From: an uncultured Treponema sp.
GTDB lineage: Bacteria > Spirochaetota > Spirochaetia > Treponematales > Treponemataceae
DNA length: 6,182 nt
NCBI GenBank assembly: GCA_937891125.1
Contig: CALAEZ010000117.1
Span: forward strand, 1 to 6,182
Direction: 5' to 3'
Of the stretch, positions 1 through 5,055 are shown piece by piece. Made by a program: the position numbers and the translations under genes. Numbering within the stretch: position 1 is the first letter of the stretch; the number at the start of each line of letters is the position of its first letter. The notes beneath the pieces were generated by a model. The model ran no database searches, was not told where the DNA came from, and was given only the letters and a program-made list of their open reading frames with translations.

Positions 1-850
1 CATAAGCACCGCCCTGGAAATGGTCGTGGGTGAGGATTGAGCCGCCGACAATCGGTAGGTCGGCATTGCTTCCGAGCGTGTAGTGCGGAAACTGCGTCAC
101 AAAATCTAACAGGCGCTCAAAGGTCTTGCGGCTGATGCACATGGGCGTGTGCTCAAAGTTAAACACAATGCAGTGCTCGTTGTAGTACACGTATGGCGAA
201 TACTGAAAGCCCCAGCTTTCGCCCGCTAACGTCAGCGGAATAATGCGGTGATTTTCGCGCGCCGCATGATTTAAGCGACCTGCATAGCCGACGTTTTCCT
301 TACAGAGCAGGCACTTGGGGTAGCTTACCTGCTTTATGTTGCGGGCAGCGGCAATCGCCTTGGGGTCTTTTTCTGGCTTAGAAAGATTGATGGTAATGTC
401 CAGGTCACCGTATTCGGTCTGAGCCTTCCACTTCATGTCGCGCTTAATGCGGTAGCGGCGGATGTAGTCGGTATTCTGGCTGAGCGTATAAAAATAGTCG
501 GTTGCTTCCTTTGGCGATTTTGCATAGAGCGCACGGAAGCGGGCGGTAACCTCGCTCGGCTTAGAAACAAGCACGGACATCAGGCGCGTGTCAAACAGGT
601 CGCGGGCGGCATTTCCGTCGTTTACAGTAAGATTGTGCGTTACCGCATAGTCAAGCAGATTCTGTAAGATGTCCTCTAAATCATCTGTCGTCACGGCAGG
701 AAGAGAGGCTACCTGCTCATCATTTTCAAAGCCATCTAAGCCGAGTAATAGCAGCAGCTGGTTTTTTACAAAAATAACGTCTTCTTTTTCGATAAGTCCG
801 GTCACAACGCCATACGAGGCGAGCCGGTTAATGTGGTCGTAGATTGTCAT
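1..850 (-). CDS. galT: Galactose-1-phosphate uridylyltransferase, class II (partial, C-terminus outside window)
   Basis: This cytoplasmic Leloir-pathway enzyme exchanges galactose-1-phosphate with UDP-glucose to give UDP-galactose and glucose-1-phosphate. Reading the minus strand from ATG 850-848 gives 283 codons before the window edge. Visible landmarks of the class II family are a CxxC pair (C180, C183) followed by KENVGYAGR, then NHRIIPL, GESWGFQYSPYVYYNEHC, and the active-site stretch GGSILTHDHFQGGAY. HDH is at residues 275-277; by analogy with the HPH motif of class I enzymes, H277 is the likely nucleophile that carries UMP. Class II proteins are usually about 490-510 residues, so roughly 210 residues are missing only because of the window edge. 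The start is supported by the family-like N-terminus MTIYDHINRLASYG. There is no Shine-Dalgarno, and a strong promoter ends six bases upstream, so the message is probably leaderless. The family assignment is firm. Confidence 0.94.
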   Translation of the reverse strand, partial: MTIYDHINRLASYGVVTGLIEKEDVIFVKNQLLLLLGLDGFENDEQVASLPAVTTDDLEDILQNLLDYAVTHNLTVNDGNAARDLFDTRLMSVLVSKPSEVTARFRALYAKSPKEATDYFYTLSQNTDYIRRYRIKRDMKWKAQTEYGDLDITINLSKPEKDPKAIAAARNIKQVSYPKCLLCKENVGYAGRLNHAARENHRIIPLTLAGESWGFQYSPYVYYNEHCIVFNFEHTPMCISRKTFERLLDFVTQFPHYTLGSNADLPIVGGSILTHDHFQGGAY

Positions 851-974
851 GCCGCCATTATTGAATTTGTAGGTGCTTTTGTCAAATAAGTGCGGAAATG
901 CTCACGGCAGTTTTGCGCATTTCTTTTCCGGTCGTTTCATTCCTTAAAATAAACATTGTAAAAAGCGTACGGCC
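851..974. other. Intergenic region between divergent galT and the diguanylate cyclase
   Basis: The only strong signal here is the galT promoter. On the plus strand, the cyclase frame is closed by a TAA at 945-947, so the cyclase cannot extend upstream beyond 948. No clear Shine-Dalgarno and no convincing plus-strand promoter are visible. TAAAAT (945-950) resembles a -10 but has no matching -35 at 16-18 bases. Confidence 0.6.
857..885 (-). promoter_or_regulatory. Sigma-70 promoter of galT, predicted to give a leaderless mRNA
   Basis: On the minus strand a perfect -35 TTGACA (880-885) is followed after exactly 17 bases (863-879) by AATAAT (857-862), which matches five of six positions of the -10 consensus. 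Only GGCGGC (851-856) separates the -10 from the galT ATG. A start point about seven bases below the -10 falls on the A of that ATG (850), leaving no 5' leader. Confidence 0.75.
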
Positions 975-2213
975 ATGCTTGAGCAGAGAGCAAGCCACGA
1001 GGAAGCGCTTGCAAAAAATCCTGAGGTGCGCGTTGCGTCGGTCATAAACAAAAACAGCGATGTGCTGGCAGATTCCAATCACAAAAATGTCGGAAAAAAC
1101 ATGCTTGCGCTTGAAGCGGAAAATTCCTTCGCCAATCACTCAAGCTTTATGGAAAAAATAAACGAAGACTGGAGCCTGCTTCTGATACTGGAGAACCGCA
1201 TACTGTTTAAGTCGCTAAAAGCGGTGTATCTGACAACGGCGCTGGTGCTACTGGTGACAATTATGCTTATTACCAGTGCTTTTCTCTACATAAGCCGAAA
1301 GTATGAGGAAGCTCACGCGCTTGCAAACGAAGTTCGCGCGGTTTCTGACATTTACCTTGCCGTGGCAAAAATCAGCCTGCAGACCGGCTCCGTGGAGCTT
1401 ATCCGCACAACCGATGATTTTACCGCATTGTTCAAAGGTGATTTTACCCACTTTCCTGCGCGAACAAAAGCATTGTGCAGCGTACTTTCAAGTAAGCAGT
1501 CATACGAGCTTTTAGAACGCTTTATGGACACCAAAACGCTTCCAGAACGGCTAAAGCTTGTTAACTCCATCTCACAAGAGATTTTAGACAGCAAGGGTCG
1601 TTGGCTTCGAATCCGCTTTATCACCGTTGATTACACACTAGAAGGCGACATTCATCATGTCCTGTGGGCGCTTGAATCCATTGACGAAGACCGCAAGCAG
1701 CAGGAGAAGCTGCGAAAGCTTTCTGAAACAGACATGATGACCGGCATTAAAAACCGCGGCACCGGAGAGCAGGTAATCCGTAGCGCACTCGCACAGGGAA
1801 CGCCGGGTATGTTCTGTCTTGTAGACATAGACCTGTTTAAGTCGATTAACGACACCTACGGGCATCAGGCGGGTGACGACGTCATCTGCGCCGTTGCAGA
1901 CAGCCTAAAAACGGCGTTCCGCGATGCCGATATCGTATTCCGTCTAGGCGGCGACGAATTTGCCGCGTTTGCGCACGGCGTTACTGCACCTGAAATTGGA
2001 GAAAAAATTATACAGCGCTTTTTTGAGCGAATCAGAAGCATTTATATTCCGGCACCCCAGGACCGCACGGTTTCAGTCAGTGTAGGAGCCGCCTTCTACC
2101 CGAAACAAACGCTTTCTGGGCATGACGGCTTTGAAACACTCTATCAGCGCGCTGACGAAAGCCTGTATAAAAGCAAAAAGAGTACCGGTAATGCGCTTTC
2201 CTTCGCACTGTAA
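975..2213 (+). CDS. Membrane diguanylate cyclase with N-terminally shortened Cache sensor and GGDEF domain
   Basis: The product probably makes cyclic di-GMP from two GTP on the cytoplasmic side of the inner membrane. Residues 1-80 resemble the last part of an extracytoplasmic dCache sensor (INKNSDVLADSNHKNVGK, then EDWSLLLILENRILF). One membrane helix spans about 83-105, a PAS-like linker about 115-240, and the GGDEF domain about 250-410. The active site GGDEF is at 325-329, metal ligands are expected in VDIDLFKSIND (D284), and the inhibitory I-site RDAD (316-319) lies five residues before GGDEF. The enzyme therefore looks active and feedback-inhibited. Intact relatives normally have a first membrane helix and a complete Cache domain. 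Here an in-frame TAA at 945 closes the frame 28 bases upstream, and no good ribosome binding site or promoter is visible. The gene is either a 5'-truncated remnant or starts at a weak site; M43, preceded by GGAAAAAAC, is an alternative start. The catalytic assignment is firm, the N-terminus uncertain. Confidence 0.86.
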   Translation: MLEQRASHEEALAKNPEVRVASVINKNSDVLADSNHKNVGKNMLALEAENSFANHSSFMEKINEDWSLLLILENRILFKSLKAVYLTTALVLLVTIMLITSAFLYISRKYEEAHALANEVRAVSDIYLAVAKISLQTGSVELIRTTDDFTALFKGDFTHFPARTKALCSVLSSKQSYELLERFMDTKTLPERLKLVNSISQEILDSKGRWLRIRFITVDYTLEGDIHHVLWALESIDEDRKQQEKLRKLSETDMMTGIKNRGTGEQVIRSALAQGTPGMFCLVDIDLFKSINDTYGHQAGDDVICAVADSLKTAFRDADIVFRLGGDEFAAFAHGVTAPEIGEKIIQRFFERIRSIYIPAPQDRTVSVSVGAAFYPKQTLSGHDGFETLYQRADESLYKSKKSTGNALSFAL

Positions 2214-2264
2214 CGTTTCCCGCCGCGCGCATAGCCACATCTGCCGCCAGCCCCCGCTCCATCC

Positions 2265-2290
2265 CCGCCGCCAAAAAACGCCGCCGCCAA
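2265..2290 (+). repeat. 10-bp direct repeat in a GCC-rich stretch
   Basis: CCGCCGCCAA occurs at 2265-2274 and again at 2281-2290, separated by AAAACG. It lies in a C-rich, low-complexity stretch (about 2219-2300) after the cyclase stop codon. No gene is visible here and I assign no function. Confidence 0.6.
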
Positions 2291-2313
2291 TACATGCCGC
2301 AGAAAAAATGCTG

Positions 2314-2344
2314 ACGGGAGATTCCGCCCTGCGGAATCTCCCGT
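2314..2344. terminator. Strong 14-bp hairpin, probable back-up terminator
   Basis: ACGGGAGATTCCGC (2314-2327) pairs perfectly with 2331-2344 across a three-base loop, CCT. On the minus strand the stem is followed by CAGC and then six T, so it could stop ssrA transcripts that pass the first terminator. On the plus strand only three T follow, so it is a weak terminator for the cyclase on its own, though it adds to the next hairpin. Confidence 0.6.
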
Positions 2345-2346
2345 TT

Positions 2347-2389
2347 AAAAAAACAACAGCCCGAAGCAAGCTTCGGGCTGTTGTTTTTT
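2347..2389. terminator. Bidirectional rho-independent terminator between cyclase gene and ssrA
   Basis: The arms 2348-2367 and 2370-2389 are perfectly complementary over 20 bp, with a GC-rich core (ACAGCCCGAAGC). The stem ends in T6 (2384-2389) when read on the plus strand and T7 (complement of 2347-2353) on the minus strand. It therefore serves both converging genes. On the ssrA side it begins two bases after the mature tmRNA 3' end. Confidence 0.9.
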
Positions 2390-2390
2390 C

Positions 2391-2767
2391 TGGAGATGGC
2401 GGGAATTGAACCCGCGTCCGAGTGCATAAGTCGAGCACGTCTACAGGTTTAGTAATGCGAGGTAGTTGTCGGGCTCAGGTAGCAGCATTACAAGCGTCTG
2501 AACCGTATTCTGATTAAAAGTCCCAGCCGGCGACCAGAAACACCGGACAGCAAGGCACTGTTTGTAACAGAAGCATACATCGCTAGTACCCGCGCCATGT
2601 ACGTTCCGGCTCTTTAAGTCGCTACCTAAGCAGCGAGAGCTAACTGTTCGTTTTCAGACTCTTCGTCTTCTCTACGTTTGGCAGTTATAGTTTTTGTCAG
2701 TTTAGGGAACCTTCACTCCCACCTGCAGCACAAGCCTTAAGGCATCCGTCGAAACCGGTGCACCCCC
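2391..2767 (-). ncRNA. ssrA: Transfer-messenger RNA (tmRNA)
   Basis: This RNA rescues stalled ribosomes together with SmpB: it is charged with alanine, enters the empty A site and supplies a short reading frame that tags the unfinished protein for proteolysis. The gene is 377 bases on the minus strand. The 5' end GGGGGTG (2761-2767) pairs with the 3' CATCTCC (2392-2398) as the acceptor stem, allowing two G-U pairs. GGTTTCGACGG near the 5' end and GACGCGGGTTCAATTCCCGC near the 3' end are the conserved tmRNA boxes, the latter forming the T arm. The base at 2391 is the discriminator A. It is followed by GAA, so CCA is not encoded and must be added by the CCA-adding enzyme. The internal tag frame lies at 2626-2682. 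The structure is the usual one-piece form, not the permuted two-piece form. Confidence 0.96.
2626..2682 (-). other. tmRNA tag-peptide reading frame (18 codons plus stop)
   Basis: From the resume codon GCC (2680-2682) to TAG (2626-2628) the frame encodes AKRREDEESENEQLALAA. The C-terminal LALAA is the usual hydrophobic degron recognised by ClpXP-type proteases. The preceding part is longer and far more charged than the ten-residue E. coli tag. The resume codon is inferred from its place just after TATAACT and from the frame; a start one codon away cannot be fully excluded. Confidence 0.82.
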
Positions 2768-2781
2768 AAAAGATGTCGGTT

Positions 2782-2818
2782 AAAAAAAACAGCGGGCAGA
2801 CTCTTCATCTGCTCGCTG
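2782..2818 (-). terminator. Terminator-like hairpin between the SPOR operon and ssrA
   Basis: On the minus strand CAGCGAGCAGA (2818-2808) pairs with TCTGCCCGCTG (2800-2790) around a seven-base loop, with a single A-C mismatch, and is followed at once by eight T (2789-2782). It lies about 55 bases after the SPOR-protein stop and 14 bases before the mature tmRNA. It should terminate the SPOR operon, but it also lies just below the probable ssrA promoter. Confidence 0.75.
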
Positions 2819-2821
2819 CTG

Positions 2822-2850
2822 AATATACTGGGTTTACCGCCTGGCGTCAA
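2822..2850 (-). promoter_or_regulatory. Sigma-70 promoter of ssrA
   Basis: TTGACG (2845-2850, five of six to consensus) and TATATT (2822-2827, five of six) are exactly 17 bases apart on the minus strand. Initiation would fall near G2816 or G2814, giving a leader of about 47-49 bases ahead of the mature tmRNA, to be removed by RNase P. No better promoter fits in the 14 bases between the hairpin and the tmRNA. Confidence 0.72.
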
Positions 2851-2872
2851 GTGCTAAATCTGCATGCTGGCA

Positions 2873-4387
2873 TCAGCGGATTTTTCTGATGAATGCGTCC
2901 TTAAAGCCAAATGCCTTAAACTTCGCCTGAATGCTACCGTACTCATCGGCAGTCAGCGGACCGACCATCACCTGGTAGCCCTTGCCGCTTGCAAGCGGAA
3001 CGAGCGTCATCGGGTAGGTTGTCGCATATTTTTCAAGCAGCTCGCTAATGCGTGCTGTGTCGCTTAAGGCGGCAATCTGCACATAATAGCAGCCTGAAAG
3101 CAGCTCTTTTAGGCTCGGCACGGTGTATTCGGCAAGTGTATCAGCTGGCTTTGCAACAGGAGCAAGTACGCTTTCAGGCGCAGATTCTTCGGCTAGATCC
3201 GCTTCTGCACATGCGGTCTCTTCTTCTGCGTGCGCCGTTTCTTCGAGAATCACAACCGGCACATCGCCGTCATCCTCTGCTGCAACCTCAGTCGCTACAA
3301 GCTCATCTGTTTCTTCGACCGCAGCTTCTTCGCTCACCGTTTCTTCAGGAACAGCAAGCGGCTCCGTTTCTTCAACCGGCGGATTCGGCTCTGCAGGCAC
3401 TAAAATAATGGGCTGATACGCCGTTTCTTCCTCTTCTTCAGTCGGCTCTTCTTCGATAGGTTCTGGCTCAGCTTCGGTCACTGACTCTACAACTGGCTGC
3501 TCGTCAACAGGAGTTTCTTCCACCACCTCATCAGGCGTTTCCTCTGCAACAGGCTCTGCGGTCTCTTCCTCAGGAAGTGTTTCTGCTTCAACCGGCTCGG
3601 CGGCGGTGTCCTCATCAGGAGGAAGCGCTTCTTCAGAAACGGGTTCGGCGGTCTCTTCTGTCTCTGGTGCGCTTTCATCAACAGGCTCGTCTTCCGACAC
3701 CGCTTCGAGAGCAGACGCTGCCTCCTCGGTCACGGGCTCAGATGCTACTGCTTCCTCAGTCACCGGCTCTGTTTCAGTCACGGGCTCTGCTTCTGTTTCT
3801 GCAACAGCAGCCTCTTCACTCACCGGTTCTGCCGCCGCTTCTTCTTCTGAAACGCTCTCATCCGCCGCAACTGCTTCCGTTGCGACCGCTTCCTCCGCAA
3901 CGGCTTCCTCTGGAGTAGCTGCACCTTCTTCTAGCGGCGTAAGTGCGTTGTCAGCAGAAAGCTCGTCTGCCGCTTCTTCACTCGTTTCTGCAGCAGGAGC
4001 AGCTGATTCAGACGCAGGCTCTTCTGCAAGCACTGCCGTTCCGTACACGCTGTCTTCAAGGCTTCCCTCGCGCTTGGTAATTTTTACCTGCACGTTGCTA
4101 TCTTTTTTTATGTTAAGCGCCTCTGCTGCCTCCGGAGAAAGCAGAATCGCAACGCCCTCTGACGGGTCAATGGCGCCTAACACGAGAACGTCAACGCTTG
4201 AACCAGTTGCAGGATTCGTTACATGCACGCTGTCGCCCGGCAAATAGCCAATCGTGCGCGCAAACAAGCCCTTCGGCATGGCGCCTGCTTCTGAAACAAG
4301 CGCACGGCCGTCAAGCGAAGGACGAGCCGCTGCAAACAAAATACCAACGGTGCAAATGGTCAGAACAAAACTGATGATTTTTTTCAT
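2873..4387 (-). CDS. Exported SPOR-domain protein with RlpA-like barrel and long acidic linker
   Basis: A signal peptide (MKKIISFVLTICTVGILFAAA, cleavage near 21) directs this 504-residue protein across the inner membrane; C12 is not in a proper lipobox. Residues 25-105 resemble the double-psi barrel of RlpA (HVTNPATGSSVDVLVL, LLSPEAAEALNI), but the DRGP segment that holds the catalytic Asp in lytic RlpA is replaced by GAID (71-74). Residues 107-412 form a disordered linker of Glu, Ala, Val, Thr, Pro and Ser without any Lys or Arg. A SPOR domain occupies about 432-504 (CYYVQIAAL, KGYQVMVGPL, AFIRKIR); such domains bind glycan strands lacking stem peptides at division sites. A septal or cell-wall binding role is inferred; lytic activity is doubtful. 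It is the second gene of an operon, 11 bases after its partner, with AAGGAAG overlapping the upstream stop as ribosome binding site. Confidence 0.9.
   Translation of the reverse strand: MKKIISFVLTICTVGILFAAARPSLDGRALVSEAGAMPKGLFARTIGYLPGDSVHVTNPATGSSVDVLVLGAIDPSEGVAILLSPEAAEALNIKKDSNVQVKITKREGSLEDSVYGTAVLAEEPASESAAPAAETSEEAADELSADNALTPLEEGAATPEEAVAEEAVATEAVAADESVSEEEAAAEPVSEEAAVAETEAEPVTETEPVTEEAVASEPVTEEAASALEAVSEDEPVDESAPETEETAEPVSEEALPPDEDTAAEPVEAETLPEEETAEPVAEETPDEVVEETPVDEQPVVESVTEAEPEPIEEEPTEEEEETAYQPIILVPAEPNPPVEETEPLAVPEETVSEEAAVEETDELVATEVAAEDDGDVPVVILEETAHAEEETACAEADLAEESAPESVLAPVAKPADTLAEYTVPSLKELLSGCYYVQIAALSDTARISELLEKYATTYPMTLVPLASGKGYQVMVGPLTADEYGSIQAKFKAFGFKDAFIRKIR
3152..4069 (-). 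repeat. Low-complexity acidic linker coding region (EPVTEEA/EEAVA-type repeats)
   Basis: This region encodes residues 107-412 of the SPOR protein, a degenerate array of short units such as EPVTEE, EEAVA and AEPVSEEA. Degenerate DNA repeats (GTCACGGGCTC and GTCACCGGCTC on the plus strand, about 3729-3787) accompany them. The units vary, so this is an old, diverged expansion. The composition keeps other frames open on the opposite strand. Confidence 0.85.
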
Positions 4388-4388
4388 A

Positions 4389-4401
4389 GTGCGCTTCCTT
4401 A
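4389..4401 (-). promoter_or_regulatory. Ribosome binding site of the SPOR gene, overlapping the upstream stop
   Basis: The minus strand reads TAAGGAAGCGCACT before ATG 4387. The TAA stop of the upstream gene (4399-4401) shares bases with the AAGGA Shine-Dalgarno. This fixes the start codon and suggests translational coupling of the two genes. Confidence 0.75.
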
Positions 4402-4917
4402 TCGTGTTTTTTGCAATCCGGCGCTAATCTGCGACGCAAGCAAGCTCGAAAATCCAACGATTCCCTGTTCATTATTGTTACTATTCGTCAGGCTCGGCTT
4501 GCGCGTGCCAGAGATGAGTGCGCGTCCGCTTGCCGACGAATAAATCGTCCAATCAACGTTTTTGATATACTGCAGCAACATGGGGTCAGAATCTGCAAGC
4601 TCGTGGTCTACCGCGTAATGCACGGTGATGGAAACCAGATAATCCATGCCGCCCTCGAGAGTGTCTTTAAGCGCCGTTTTGAGTGCAGCCGTATCCTTGG
4701 TGGCATCTTCTACCACACGCACGGGGCTGTTAGAAACGACGTGCCCTGCGTCAAAGAAAAAATCGATAACGCTCTGTTCGATAAGGTACGAAATTGCGCA
4801 CGGCTCCTTCTGTGCGTCATACTGCTGCACAACCTGAATTGATAGGCTGCTTGCCATTGCTTGTGAAAGGGTGAGCGCTGTTGTCAGTAAAAAAACGCTC
4901 AGCAATCGCTTTTTCAT
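4399..4917 (-). CDS. Exported protein of unknown function, first gene of the SPOR operon
   Basis: I do not recognise a named family. The 172-residue protein has a clear Sec signal peptide: positive MKKR, hydrophobic core LLSVFLLTTALTL, and probable cleavage after AMA at residue 22. The mature part of about 150 residues has one Cys (C40), no membrane segment and no lipobox, so it is probably periplasmic. It alternates helices and strands (YLIEQSVIDFFFDAGHVV, then MDYLVSITVHYAV, then VDWTIYSSASGRALISGT), suggesting a small compact alpha/beta domain. The Shine-Dalgarno GGGAGTGG lies five bases before the ATG. It shares a transcript with the SPOR protein 11 bases downstream, and a sigma-28-type promoter lies upstream. 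A role with its partner in the envelope or at the septum is inferred from context only. Confidence 0.85.
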   Translation of the reverse strand: MKKRLLSVFLLTTALTLSQAMASSLSIQVVQQYDAQKEPCAISYLIEQSVIDFFFDAGHVVSNSPVRVVEDATKDTAALKTALKDTLEGGMDYLVSITVHYAVDHELADSDPMLLQYIKNVDWTIYSSASGRALISGTRKPSLTNSNNNEQGIVGFSSLLASQISAGLQKTR

Positions 4918-4954
4918 AATTCCACTCCCGTACAGATTTTGTCTGTCTTTTTAA

Positions 4955-4981
4955 GTATCGGCGTGCGAAAAAAATGGTTTA
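4955..4981 (-). promoter_or_regulatory. Sigma-28 (FliA)-type promoter of the SPOR operon
   Basis: On the minus strand TAAA (4978-4981) is followed after exactly 15 bases by GCCGATAC (4955-4962). The flagellar sigma-28 consensus is TAAA-N15-GCCGATAA, so the -35 core and spacing are exact and the -10 matches seven of eight. Initiation would fall near 4948, giving a leader of about 30 bases. No comparable sigma-70 promoter is seen between 4918 and 5055 on this strand. Confidence 0.7.
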
Positions 4982-5012
4982 GAGATTTATCGACTGAATT
5001 GCGCGCGCTCGG

Positions 5013-5041
5013 TTGAATTGACCGCTTGTACGTGGTACACT
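5013..5041 (+). promoter_or_regulatory. Sigma-70 extended -10 promoter of the capD-like gene
   Basis: TTGAAT (5013-5018) and TACACT (5036-5041) are 17 bases apart, each matching four of six consensus positions. TGG directly before the -10 supplies the extended -10 element TGn. The expected start near 5048 leaves a leader of only about ten bases, which just contains AGGTGG (5049-5054). Confidence 0.55.
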
Positions 5042-5055
5042 TGCACGCAGGTGGG

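Noticed and set aside
847..858. Three-codon frame ATG GCG GCA TGA overlapping the galT start
   Set aside because: It lies between the -10 and the predicted start point, so it is probably not transcribed in full; chance is the simpler explanation.
882..920. Minus-strand mini-frame MRKTAVSISALI preceded by GGAAAAGAA, possible leader peptide for galT
   Set aside because: Its stop overlaps the -35 of the galT promoter, so it would not be on the galT transcript. No attenuator structure follows, and it is too short to support by itself.
2265..2290. GCC-rich direct repeat considered as a recombination scar or attachment site next to the tmRNA gene
   Set aside because: tmRNA 3' ends are common integration targets, but this repeat does not copy any part of the tmRNA 3' end, and no integrase or element is present.
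2122..2409. Plus-strand frame across the end of the cyclase gene, the GCC-rich stretch and both hairpins
   Set aside because: It runs through two terminators and into the tmRNA end, has no ribosome binding site and shows no recognisable protein feature.
3152..4069. Repeat-rich DNA considered as a CRISPR-like or tandem-repeat locus
   Set aside because: The units are short, unequal and in frame with a protein; there are no identical repeats with unique spacers.
3606..4247. Long plus-strand open frame rich in Ser, Ala and Thr opposite the SPOR gene, with similar ones at 3123-3416 and 3577-3918
   Set aside because: They are complements of the Glu/Ala/Val/Pro codons of the acidic linker. They lack ribosome binding sites and any domain, while the minus-strand gene has a signal peptide and SPOR domain.
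4411..4842. Plus-strand open frame opposite the unknown exported protein
   Set aside because: No ribosome binding site or recognisable domain; the minus-strand frame has a signal peptide, Shine-Dalgarno and operon context.
5018..5023. TTGACC as an alternative -35 for the capD-like gene
   Set aside because: It is a better hexamer than TTGAAT, but only 12 bases separate it from TACACT and no other -10 lies at 16-18 bases.
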